From Candidatus Cloacimonadota bacterium (GTDB lineage: Bacteria > Cloacimonadota > Cloacimonadia > Cloacimonadales > Cloacimonadaceae): DNA of 12,768 nucleotides. A program made the position numbers and the translations under genes. Each line of letters begins with the position of its first letter. The stretch's first letter is position 1. The DNA is taken from assembly GCA_027318525.1 (NCBI GenBank), contig DAHVPA010000034.1:1-12768 (forward strand), written 5' to 3'. Positions 1 through 7,482 of this stretch are shown here, in pieces. The notes beneath the pieces are model-generated. The model did not search any database, was not told the origin of the DNA, and saw only the letters and a list, made by a program, of their open reading frames with translations.

Positions 1-300
1 GACACCCTTAACAAAATCTATCACTGGGAAACTTATGCCAAGGATGAAATCCTGGCTTTGGTGCAAAGCCTTCCCCTCAAAGATCTTAGTGTGGAAGATT
101 ATTATGTTCCGGTGGATAATCCCACCGACAGCAAGGTTGTTGACCCGATGATAAAAAACGTCCAAGAATGGATAAAGAAATGCCAATCAGTCCCGGAAGC
201 AGAAAGAATCTGCTGCGAAGGGCAAAAGATAATTGAGCGAATTAAAACCGTCGGTTGTGTAAGCGCCAGCAGGCTTCTGATCACAGCCCATAAAATATAG
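1..300 (+). CDS. 3' end of an unrecognised gene (partial)
   Basis: The frame is open from the first base to a TAG at 298-300, giving the last 99 residues of a protein whose beginning lies outside the window. An in-frame TTG at 58 exists, but the reading frame and protein-like composition continue upstream of it, so I treat the gene as truncated by the window rather than starting there. The tail is hydrophilic and probably alpha-helical, with two adjacent cysteines (ICCEG) about 30 residues from the end and no membrane segment. I do not recognise the family. The stop lies only 10 nt before the rho ATG and overlaps the rho Shine-Dalgarno sequence, so the two genes are very probably co-transcribed. 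Confidence 0.7.
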   Translation, partial: DTLNKIYHWETYAKDEILALVQSLPLKDLSVEDYYVPVDNPTDSKVVDPMIKNVQEWIKKCQSVPEAERICCEGQKIIERIKTVGCVSASRLLITAHKI

Positions 301-310
301 AGGTATACAT

Positions 311-1621
311 ATGAGAAAAAAGACTGAAAAAACAGAAAAACCGGATAAAATTGAAGAATCTGTTGCTGTATCGGAGGACTTGTTTGAGCTGACGCAAGCC
401 CAATTGAATAAAATCGCCAAGGATAGTGAGATTCAGGTTAATGCCCAAATGAACAAGAAGGACCTGATTTTCAAAATCTTTGAATTCAGAGCTGCTCAGG
501 AAGGTCTTGCTTTTGTGACAGGCTGTCTGGAGATTATGGAAGACGGATTTGGCTTTCTGAGATTTCCCGAAAACAACTACAACCCGGGCAGAGACGACGT
601 GTATGTTTCCCTGACTCAAATCCGCAGGTTTAACCTGAAAAAGGGACACATGGTATCAGGTCCGGTGCGTTCACCCAAGGAAGGAGAAAAATACTACGCC
701 CTGCTGAGGGTGGAATCCATTAATTACCAATCTCCTTCCAGCACTCAGGATATGCGCCTGTTTGACGAACTTACACCCTATTACCCGACCGAAAGGCTCA
801 ATCTGGAGTATGAACCTTCCAACTACTCAACCCGGGTCATCAATCTCTTCACACCCATTGGTAAAGGTCAGCGCGGATTGATAGTAGCCGCACCCAGAAC
901 CGGTAAAACCACCCTTCTACAAGATACTGCCAATGCCATCCTGACCAACCATCCGGAAGTGCATCTGATAGTCCTGCTGGTGGATGAGCGTCCGGAAGAA
1001 GTGACAGAAATGAAGAAAATCCTGCGTCCCGGCAATAAGGAAGTCATCAGCTCCACCTTTGACGAGTCTCCAAAAAACCATACCAACGTGGCGGAAATGG
1101 TTCTGGAAAAAGCCAAGCGCATGGTGGAAATGAATCAGGACGTCGTCATTGTGTTGGATAGTATTACACGTCTGGCACGAGCTTATAACAGCGTCATGCC
1201 CTCCAGCGGAAAGGTGCTCTCCGGCGGTATTGACGCCAATGGACTGATCAAGCCCAAAAAGTTCTTCGGCTCAGCCCGTAATACAGAAGAATCCGGCAGC
1301 CTGACCATTATCGCCACAGCTTTGATTGACACAGGCAGCAAGATGGACCAGGTCATTTTTGAAGAATTCAAAGGCACTGGCAATATGGAACTGCAACTCG
1401 ACAGAAGTATCTCCGACATGCGTCTGTATCCTGCCATAGACCTCGTCAAATCCGGCACCCGCAGGGAAGAACTGCTTCTGACCAAGAATGAGCTCAACCG
1501 CATGTATGTCCTGCGTAAGTATCTGAAGACCATCAGTCCCATCCAGGGCATCGAAATGCTGCGCAAGAAAATGGCTGCCACTCAGACCAATGATGAGTTG
1601 CTGAATTCCATGAGCAACTGA
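311..1621 (+). CDS. rho: Transcription termination factor Rho
   Basis: This is the hexameric RNA-dependent ATPase/helicase that terminates transcription on unstructured nascent RNA. At 436 aa it is slightly longer than E. coli Rho (419 aa). A Lys/Glu-rich N-terminus (about 1-20) precedes the Rho_N helical domain (about 22-65). Next comes the cold-shock-like primary RNA-binding domain with the RNP1-like motif DGFGFLRFP (78-86). The RecA-like core has the P-loop AAPRTGKTT (193-201), a VDERPEEVTEM motif (224-234, presumptive catalytic Glu226), Walker B VVIVLD (278-283), and the Q-loop region LSGGIDANGLIKPKKFFG (303-320). The R-loop region FKGTGNMEL lies at 353-361, and conserved arginines are at 365 and 384. 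The ATG at 311 has AGAGG 7 nt upstream. The P-loop departs from the common APPKAGKT form (Ala for the first Pro, Arg-Thr for Lys-Ala). All key residues are present, so the protein should be functional. Confidence 0.98.
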   Translation: MRKKTEKTEKPDKIEESVAVSEDLFELTQAQLNKIAKDSEIQVNAQMNKKDLIFKIFEFRAAQEGLAFVTGCLEIMEDGFGFLRFPENNYNPGRDDVYVSLTQIRRFNLKKGHMVSGPVRSPKEGEKYYALLRVESINYQSPSSTQDMRLFDELTPYYPTERLNLEYEPSNYSTRVINLFTPIGKGQRGLIVAAPRTGKTTLLQDTANAILTNHPEVHLIVLLVDERPEEVTEMKKILRPGNKEVISSTFDESPKNHTNVAEMVLEKAKRMVEMNQDVVIVLDSITRLARAYNSVMPSSGKVLSGGIDANGLIKPKKFFGSARNTEESGSLTIIATALIDTGSKMDQVIFEEFKGTGNMELQLDRSISDMRLYPAIDLVKSGTRREELLLTKNELNRMYVLRKYLKTISPIQGIEMLRKKMAATQTNDELLNSMSN

Positions 1622-1688
1622 CCGCAGCTCTGACCAGGCTGCTATCAGAAAATTGAAAACTGCACTGATTCGTAAAGGGAAAAAGCAC

Positions 1689-2843
1689 GTGAGACCTGTC
1701 AGAACTATGGTCTGGATTTTTGCACTCCTGACGGCGTTAAGCTTATTTACGCCTTGCCTGCAAGCACTGAATCAGGATTTCAGAGCTTTGGAAGAAGCAT
1801 TCAACAGGGGCGACACCGCTCTCTGCCGCTCTTTGCTGCCAAAGCTGACAGCCGGTGATCCGGACGAATCTGCATACCTGTTATATTATAAGGCTATGCT
1901 CAATCCGGATGCCGATTTTGCCAAAGGTTCCCTGCAGGCACTGGTTACCAATCACCCCAGACATCACCTGGCGCAAAAAGGCTGGCTGGAGCTGGGTAAA
2001 ATCAGTCTGCTGGACCGTAATTATACAGAGGCACTGTCCCACCTTGGTAAAATCACCGACCCCAAACTGGATGACAAGCATTTCTGGATTGCCAAAGCCT
2101 ATTATGAAAAAAGCGATTATACCAATGCCATAGCTTCAGCAGGACAGTATCTGAGAGTGGCAAACGAGCACTCGGGAATCGAGGAAATGACCTTTCTGAC
2201 TGCCGATGCATATATTGCCCTGGAGCAGTATAACAGCGCCATCAACAGCCTCAGGAAATTGCTTGCTGCTTCCGAAAAAGTTCAGGATGAGCAATATCTG
2301 CGTTACCGCTACGGCTATGCGGCAGAAATGCTGGATAACAGAGCTGAGGCATTGAACCAATACAAGGCAGGCTATGAACTAAACCGGTTTTCCCAACTGG
2401 CTTATCTGATTGAGGACAGACTGTTTGAGATGCGGGAAAGATTCGGTTCGGGCATTGACCTTAGTTTTCTTTATCCATATGCTTCCGGACCTTTGCCGGA
2501 AATCGTTGTTGCCCAGCAGAATACAAATCCGGATGAGGTCAATTCCAACCAGCCAGATTCCACCAAAACTGCAGTCAATCCTCCCCCCAAGGAAATCAAT
2601 CCGAATGAACAGCGCGGGATTTATCTGCAAGCCGGCAGGTTTAGCAGCCAAAATAATGCCATCAAGCTCTGCGACAGGATTTACAAACTAAAACTGGCTG
2701 CCCAGTATTACAAATCAACCCAATTTCAGGATGTTTCCTGGGTCGTGCTGGCAGGTCCATTCCCCACCGAACTGGATGCCGTCAATGCTAAAACCCTCCT
2801 GCGTGATAATAACATCGATTCCTTTATCATCCAGAAACAATGA
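1689..2843 (+). CDS. Exported TPR-repeat protein with C-terminal SPOR domain
   Basis: This is probably a periplasmic protein that binds peptidoglycan through its SPOR domain and partner proteins through its TPR helices. I chose GTG 1689 because AAGGGA (1675-1680) lies 8 nt upstream and the product then begins with a compact signal peptide: MRPVRTM, a hydrophobic stretch, and a likely signal peptidase I site after PCLQA at about residue 26. An upstream TTG at 1653 is in frame but lacks a good ribosome-binding site and would give an unusually long n-region. Helix-turn-helix TPR-like repeats cover about 83-223 of 384 residues. An Asn/Pro-rich linker follows (about 270-306), then a SPOR-like domain (about 310-384) with a YLQAGRFSSQNNA strand/helix start and WVVLAGPFPT in the middle. 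The gene lies 67 nt after rho and 7 nt before a small ORF leading into mutS. SPOR domains bind denuded glycan strands in known cases. The specific role here is inference, for example in cell-envelope or division-related assembly. Confidence 0.85.
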   Translation: MRPVRTMVWIFALLTALSLFTPCLQALNQDFRALEEAFNRGDTALCRSLLPKLTAGDPDESAYLLYYKAMLNPDADFAKGSLQALVTNHPRHHLAQKGWLELGKISLLDRNYTEALSHLGKITDPKLDDKHFWIAKAYYEKSDYTNAIASAGQYLRVANEHSGIEEMTFLTADAYIALEQYNSAINSLRKLLAASEKVQDEQYLRYRYGYAAEMLDNRAEALNQYKAGYELNRFSQLAYLIEDRLFEMRERFGSGIDLSFLYPYASGPLPEIVVAQQNTNPDEVNSNQPDSTKTAVNPPPKEINPNEQRGIYLQAGRFSSQNNAIKLCDRIYKLKLAAQYYKSTQFQDVSWVVLAGPFPTELDAVNAKTLLRDNNIDSFIIQKQ

Positions 2844-2850
2844 GGCTGGC

Positions 2851-2970
2851 ATGAACCATACCCGGCTTACCTTTTGCCCCATCTCTTTTCAGGTAATGGT
2901 AGAAGCCGGACTTTGCAGAGACTTTGCCTCTACAGACTCTCTGCAGACCCTCTGCAAGGAAAGAGCGTGA
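2851..2970 (+). CDS. Possible 39-codon leader ORF overlapping the mutS start
   Basis: An ATG at 2851 is preceded by GAGG (2842-2845) at 5-nt spacing and reads 39 codons to a TGA at 2968-2970. The stop shares bases with the mutS GTG (2967), forming a GTGA overlap. The predicted peptide (starting MNHTRLTFCPIS) matches nothing I recognise and has no clear signal or membrane segment. Its second half is encoded by a repeat-like, palindromic sequence, so the peptide itself may be meaningless. What makes it worth recording is the combination of a plausible ribosome-binding site and an exact stop/start overlap, which would allow translational coupling. It could equally be a chance ORF in an intergenic spacer. 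Confidence 0.3.
   Translation: MNHTRLTFCPISFQVMVEAGLCRDFASTDSLQTLCKERA
2911..2959 (+). promoter_or_regulatory. mutS: Hairpin covering the mutS Shine-Dalgarno sequence
   Basis: CTTTGCAGAG (2911-2920) can pair with CTCTGCAAGG (2950-2959) over 10 consecutive positions (nine Watson-Crick pairs and one G-U). The 3' arm contains most of the mutS Shine-Dalgarno AAGGA (2956-2960). A second CTCTGC at 2939-2944 could compete for the same upstream arm, so alternative folds exist. A ribosome translating the 39-codon ORF would pass through this stem. Sequestration and unwinding are inferences from pairing only. Confidence 0.4.
2911..2959 (-). repeat. Copy A of a short repeat built on an 11-nt unit
   Basis: Read on the minus strand (2959 to 2911) the sequence is CCTTGCA, then two 11-nt units GAGGGTCTGCA and GAGAGTCTGTA, then GAGGCAAAGTCTCTG. 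The same order occurs on the plus strand at 8661-8695 with one unit instead of two. The sequence lies between coding regions, directly upstream of mutS. Shared element order, not just base composition, is the reason for calling it a repeat. Whether it is abundant in the genome cannot be judged from two copies. Confidence 0.5.
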
Positions 2971-5600
2971 AAAAAACGCAAGCCGGCGATGCTAAAATCA
3001 CTCCGATGCTTAAACAGTATCTGGAAGTGAAACAGGCTCATCCTGATAAACTGGTCCTCTTCCGGATGGGGGATTTTTACGAAACCTTCTTTGAAGATGC
3101 CTATACAACCTCTAAAGTTTTGAATATCACCCTCACCACCCGTAATAAAAACGACTCTAATCCCGTTCCCCTGGCAGGTTTCCCCTATCATGCCCTGGAT
3201 ACATATCTGGATAAACTGATTAAAGCCGGTTTGAAAGTGGCAATCTGTGAACAGGTGGAAGACCCCAAACTGGCTGTGGGACTGGTTAAAAGGGATGTGA
3301 CAGAAATCATTACCCCGGGCGCAATTCTGGACCAGAACCTGATAGACAAACATGATAACAATTTCCTCTGTGCCGTTTATAGAGACACTTCCCAAGAGTT
3401 TATAGGGCTAGCTTGTCTCGATGTTTCAACCGCCGATTTCAGGTTTACAGAAATTTCCGCTTCTGAACTGGTGAATGAACTGCAGAGAATGAATCCTGCG
3501 GAAATAATCGTCAGCTCCAGTGAAAGCGAAAAGTGGCTGCTCGATCTGATGGGAGACTATCAAACAACGCTCAGCATTTTCGACAGCTGGCAATTTCAAC
3601 CCTCGGAAGCTATCCAAACGCTGAAAAAGCACTTTGGAGTGAAATCCCTGGAAAGCTTCGGAGCACATAATAAAGCAATGGGTGCAACTGCCTCCGGTGC
3701 AGCTTTGGCTTATGTGCAATCCCTGTATAAGGACGAGCTGCGTCATATCACAGCGCTGCATTATTACTCCCTGAGCAATTACATGCAACTGGATGAGGTT
3801 ACACGGCGTAATCTCGAATTGCTCAAATCCATGCGTTACGGAAACCGCAGCGGCAGTCTGATTGAAATCATAGACCAGACTTTGACGCCGATGGGCTCAA
3901 GGCTTCTGCACCAATGGCTGCTAAATCCGCTGCTGCATGAAGAAGAGATTATTGCCCGGCAGGAAATCCTAGCTATCCTTCTCAACGATTTTCCCCATCT
4001 CAAAGACCTGCGTGCCAAGCTCAAGGATATCGGCGATATCGGCAGACTGCTTTCCAAAATCGGTTCGCAACGCATCAATCCAAGAGAAATCATAGCTCTG
4101 CAATCCTATTTGCTGGTGCTGACAGAAGTGCATGCCACCCTGGACCGCTTTGACGGAGAAGCTATTGACAACTGGCAGGAACAACTGCTCAGGTTTGAAG
4201 AGCTCATCCGCAGGATAGATGCCGCTTTTGTGGATAGACCCCCTCTGACCATCTCGGAAGGAGGTATCTTCAAATCCGGATATCATGCCGAACTGGATGA
4301 ATTGCTGAACCTAAGCCATGATGGCAAGTCCTGGATAGCAGCTCTGGAAGAAGATGAACGTAAAAAAACCGGGATTCCTTCACTAAAGATAGGATATAAC
4401 AAAGTCTTCGGCTATTATATCGAAGTAACAGCTGCCCAACGCGGAAAAGTCCCTGATTATTATATCCCAAAACAGACACTGGTCAATGCAGAGCGGTTTA
4501 TCTCCCCGCGTTTAAAAGAATACGAAGCTAAGGTTTTGAGTGCAGAAGAACGCAGGAAAAGCCTGGAATATGAACTATTTAAGGATTTCCGGCTTTACTT
4601 GATGGAACAGCTTGCCAATCTGCAGATAATGTCCGACACTGTGGCTGAAATCGATGTCTATGCAGGACTGGCTTTTCTGGCTCACAACGGTAACTACTGC
4701 AGACCGGAATTCACAATAGAAAGAAATCTGGAAATCACCGGTGGAAGGCATCCCGTAATAGAGAAACTTCTGACAGGAGAGGAATTCATACCCAATGATA
4801 CGGCTCTAAACCAGGATGACAACCGGATTGCCATTATCACAGGACCCAATATGGCAGGAAAATCCACCTACCTGAGGCAAATCGGGCTGTTGGTAATCCT
4901 TGCCCAGATGGGCAGCTATGTCCCGGCAAAGAATATGAAACTGCCTGTATTTGACAGAATCTTTACCCGGGTGGGAGCTTCTGATAACCTGGCTCAGGGG
5001 CAGAGTACATTCCTGGTCGAAATGATCGAAACAGCCAATATCCTGCATTCCGCCAGTTCCGAATCCCTGATTCTTTTGGATGAAATCGGACGCGGAACTT
5101 CCACCTTCGACGGACTAAGCCTTGCCTGGTCGATTGTTGAATACATCGAGAAGAACGTCAATGCACTCACGCTTTTTGCCACTCATTACCATGAACTGAC
5201 AGAACTGGAAAATATCTATCCTGCAGTTAAAAACTATAATATCGCAGTAAGGGAATGGCAGGACAAAATGATCTTCCTGAGAAAGATTGAGCGAGGCGGA
5301 GCAGACCAGAGCTATGGAATCCAGGTTGCCCGGCTGGCTGGTTTGCCTGATAAAGTAATCAGACGCGCCAAAGACATTCTCAGGAATCTGGAAGAACATG
5401 AAATCAGCCCTAAGGGACTTACTAATACAATCCGCAAGAAACTGAACCAGAGCATCCCACAGATGGAAATCTTCGAAGTCTTGCTGGATAAAACAGAAGC
5501 AAAACAGAGCTTTCTGGAAGAGATTAAAGATCTTGATTTGGATGCATTAACTCCCATCCAAGCCTGGCAATTTCTGAAAGATCTGCAAAACAGAATATAA
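2967..5600 (+). CDS. mutS: DNA mismatch repair protein MutS
   Basis: This is the MutS1-type mismatch-recognition ATPase that starts methyl-independent or MutL-dependent repair in the cytoplasm. GTG 2967 is preceded by AAGGA (2956-2960) at 6-nt spacing and gives 877 aa, close to the family norm. An open frame extends upstream to a TTG at 2874, but those residues do not resemble MutS. Domain I begins ITPMLKQYLE and contains the mismatch-wedging GDFYE motif (Phe37, Glu39). The connector and lever domains follow, with the clamp region around 440-540 (IGYNKVFGYYIEVT at about 475-488). The C-terminal ABC-type ATPase has Walker A GPNMAGKST (626-634), the STFLVEM motif (680-686), Walker B LILLDEIGRGTSTFDG (701-716) and the ATHYHEL switch (738-744). 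The C-terminus ends in the usual LTPIQAW helix region. It is neither MutS2 nor a truncated paralogue. No mutL is visible in the window. Confidence 0.98.
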   Translation: MKKTQAGDAKITPMLKQYLEVKQAHPDKLVLFRMGDFYETFFEDAYTTSKVLNITLTTRNKNDSNPVPLAGFPYHALDTYLDKLIKAGLKVAICEQVEDPKLAVGLVKRDVTEIITPGAILDQNLIDKHDNNFLCAVYRDTSQEFIGLACLDVSTADFRFTEISASELVNELQRMNPAEIIVSSSESEKWLLDLMGDYQTTLSIFDSWQFQPSEAIQTLKKHFGVKSLESFGAHNKAMGATASGAALAYVQSLYKDELRHITALHYYSLSNYMQLDEVTRRNLELLKSMRYGNRSGSLIEIIDQTLTPMGSRLLHQWLLNPLLHEEEIIARQEILAILLNDFPHLKDLRAKLKDIGDIGRLLSKIGSQRINPREIIALQSYLLVLTEVHATLDRFDGEAIDNWQEQLLRFEELIRRIDAAFVDRPPLTISEGGIFKSGYHAELDELLNLSHDGKSWIAALEEDERKKTGIPSLKIGYNKVFGYYIEVTAAQRGKVPDYYIPKQTLVNAERFISPRLKEYEAKVLSAEERRKSLEYELFKDFRLYLMEQLANLQIMSDTVAEIDVYAGLAFLAHNGNYCRPEFTIERNLEITGGRHPVIEKLLTGEEFIPNDTALNQDDNRIAIITGPNMAGKSTYLRQIGLLVILAQMGSYVPAKNMKLPVFDRIFTRVGASDNLAQGQSTFLVEMIETANILHSASSESLILLDEIGRGTSTFDGLSLAWSIVEYIEKNVNALTLFATHYHELTELENIYPAVKNYNIAVREWQDKMIFLRKIERGGADQSYGIQVARLAGLPDKVIRRAKDILRNLEEHEISPKGLTNTIRKKLNQSIPQMEIFEVLLDKTEAKQSFLEEIKDLDLDALTPIQAWQFLKDLQNRI

Positions 5601-5620
5601 CCAACGGAGGCACAACATCT

Positions 5621-7393
5621 ATGAAGCAACAGAACATCAAACCTGATATAACAAACACCCGATTTTTTGGATCGTTAATGGCAGGCTTACTCCTGTTCTT
5701 AGTAGTTTTAAGCAGTTGCGCTGTGCAAAAAGCTGACAGCGCAGGTATGATAAACGGTGTCAATATTCCGGAAACCAGCTTTCTGGAATCATACAAAGGG
5801 CATTTTACAGGTTTTGTCCTCGAAAAAGACCGGCGCCCGGATGAGAAAGAAAAGCTGGAGCTTTATCAGAAGACCTGGACAGATATTACAATTCACATTA
5901 TCCTCAAAGAGTATTTCAACAAATACAATATCAAGGTAACCCAGAGCGAAGTCCTGGATACATTAATGACAAATATCCCTGCCAGTATAACCAAAGCACC
6001 TGTTTTCCAGACTAATGGGGAGTTTGATAAAGCACTATATCTCAAGACTCTTACTTCGGAATCCAATAACACACTGGATTGGCTTAAAGGCTACTATTAC
6101 GAATATTACATTCCTTTGGCTAAGCTCAAAACCGAGCTGCAGACCAGGGAAATCATCTCCAGGCAGGAATTAACTAATCTGTATAACATCCTAAATACTG
6201 AAGCAGATATTGACTGGGTGGTCTTTGACCCCCGCCAGACCAAGGTTGAGATTTCCCAGGCAGAGATTGAAAACTATTATCACGCCAACAGCGCAAAGTA
6301 TGCAGTTTCACGTTATGCCGGCTTTGGATGGGTAACAATCCCTGTTATCTCAACTCAGGCAGATGTTGGAGAAGCCAAAGCAAAAGCAGATTCTATCTAT
6401 TATGAATTAGGTCGGGGAAAATCATTTGCCAGCATGGTTGAGACTTTTTCCGCCGCACCTTCAGCCGGCAAAGGCGGTGCCTTGGGTTTTGTCAGGTATG
6501 ATGAGCTTACTCCCACACTGAAGACAGCTCTGGAAGGAATCGGGACAGGAAATTATACACGTCCGCAGAAAATTGACAATTACTGGGTGATTTACCAGCT
6601 GGCTGAACGCACCAAAAACATGGTGAAACTCAATGAACTGGCTATCGCAATCGCACCAGGAACAGCCAGCAAGACCAGAATCAAAGATACCGCCATCCAC
6701 TTAAGAGACTTGAGCCTGCAGCTTGGTTTACAAACAGCTGCTGAAGAGATGGACCTAGCTTATAATAAAACAGGTAAAGTTACTGCGGATTCTGTCTGGC
6801 TGCAGGATGCTGATGTTTGTGCATATCTGATTGATCGAGCCTATGCTCAAACCAAGGGTGCTGTGCTAGAACCTGTTTATTCCCAAACTATGCGAGCCTG
6901 GATTGTGGCACAGGTCATCGAGTTACAGCCTTTGGAACGCAAACCGCTGGTCGAAGTCAACGATGATATAGCAGCTTGGTTGAAATCTGAACGGCAGAAA
7001 AGCCAAACCCTTGATTTGGCAAGCAGTTGGGTTGCGGCAAACATAACCAATCTCCGGCAGGCTGCAATCAGAGATGGGCTGGAGATAGTTTCCACCGGGA
7101 ATCTGAACTACGATGGCGAGGTCAAATCTATCCCCGTCAGCAGTTTTTTCAGTGATGTTATTTCCAGATATCAGAATAAAAAGGATCAGACAGTAATCAG
7201 TGCCGGCGACTTTGTCTTCTATCCGCTGGTTACAAAGACAAGCAAACTTAGCAACCCGATTATCGGACAGCAGGAAGCACGCAATTTTTATTACAACAGC
7301 ATTGAACCGGATTGGTTTAACAAATGGCTTGACCAACGGATTAAGGAAGCTCGCATCAAAATCTGGTATGATTACTCCCTAAATGTAAGATAG
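5621..7393 (+). CDS. Parvulin-type peptidyl-prolyl isomerase lipoprotein (PpiD/SurA-like)
   Basis: This is a likely periplasmic, lipid-anchored foldase that catalyses cis/trans isomerisation of prolyl bonds and chaperones envelope proteins. The 590-aa product has a hydrophobic segment ending in the lipobox LSSC, with the lipidated Cys at residue 33. An N-terminal SurA_N/PpiD-like helical chaperone region follows (about 40-190, starting MINGVNIPETSF). The PpiC/rotamase domain covers about 232-330, with GKSFASMVETFS, GGALGFVRYDEL and a closing NYWVIYQLAE strand. A long C-terminal helical region includes an unassigned segment at 340-450. Residue +2 after Cys is Ala, not Asp, so in E. coli terms the protein would not be retained in the inner membrane. 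ATG 5621 has GGAGG (5606-5610) at 10 nt. It begins 20 nt after mutS, probably in the same transcript. Whether the catalytic residues are all intact cannot be decided by eye. Confidence 0.85.
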   Translation: MKQQNIKPDITNTRFFGSLMAGLLLFLVVLSSCAVQKADSAGMINGVNIPETSFLESYKGHFTGFVLEKDRRPDEKEKLELYQKTWTDITIHIILKEYFNKYNIKVTQSEVLDTLMTNIPASITKAPVFQTNGEFDKALYLKTLTSESNNTLDWLKGYYYEYYIPLAKLKTELQTREIISRQELTNLYNILNTEADIDWVVFDPRQTKVEISQAEIENYYHANSAKYAVSRYAGFGWVTIPVISTQADVGEAKAKADSIYYELGRGKSFASMVETFSAAPSAGKGGALGFVRYDELTPTLKTALEGIGTGNYTRPQKIDNYWVIYQLAERTKNMVKLNELAIAIAPGTASKTRIKDTAIHLRDLSLQLGLQTAAEEMDLAYNKTGKVTADSVWLQDADVCAYLIDRAYAQTKGAVLEPVYSQTMRAWIVAQVIELQPLERKPLVEVNDDIAAWLKSERQKSQTLDLASSWVAANITNLRQAAIRDGLEIVSTGNLNYDGEVKSIPVSSFFSDVISRYQNKKDQTVISAGDFVFYPLVTKTSKLSNPIIGQQEARNFYYNSIEPDWFNKWLDQRIKEARIKIWYDYSLNVR

Positions 7394-7436
7394 CCATGAA
7401 GCAAAAACTAAATACCAGACAAGGCATAATTTTTGC

Positions 7437-7465
7437 TTGACACAGCATTAGTAATTTTTTAGATT
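7437..7465 (+). promoter_or_regulatory. Sigma70-type promoter candidate for the OB-fold gene
   Basis: A perfect TTGACA (7437-7442) lies 17 nt before TAGATT (7460-7465, 4 of 6 matches to the -10 consensus). The predicted start, near 7472, falls at the GAGG ribosome-binding site of the gene starting at 7483, so the leader would be extremely short. The 89-nt spacing from the preceding gene supports an internal start of transcription. Confidence 0.45.
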
Positions 7466-7468
7466 ACT
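7450..7468. repeat. Inverted repeat overlapping the -10 element
   Basis: AGTAAT (7450-7455) and ATTACT (7463-7468) are perfect 6-bp inverted arms separated by 7 nt. They overlap the -10 of the promoter candidate. This could be an operator or a weak AT-rich hairpin at the end of the preceding transcript. It is short enough to be chance. Confidence 0.3.
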
Positions 7469-7482
7469 TTTGAGGTATTTGA

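Noticed and set aside
281..649. 122-codon minus-strand open frame opposite rho
   Set aside because: It is fully antisense to the conserved Rho N-terminal domains and has no recognisable protein features.
2874..2966. Upstream extension of MutS from TTG 2874
   Set aside because: The added 31 residues do not look like MutS, come from repeat-like sequence, and lack a ribosome-binding site, while GTG 2967 has AAGGA at 6 nt.
2889..3395. 168-codon open frame on the minus strand inside mutS
   Set aside because: It lies antisense to the conserved MutS N-terminal domain, its translation resembles no family, and its position is explained by the codon bias of mutS.
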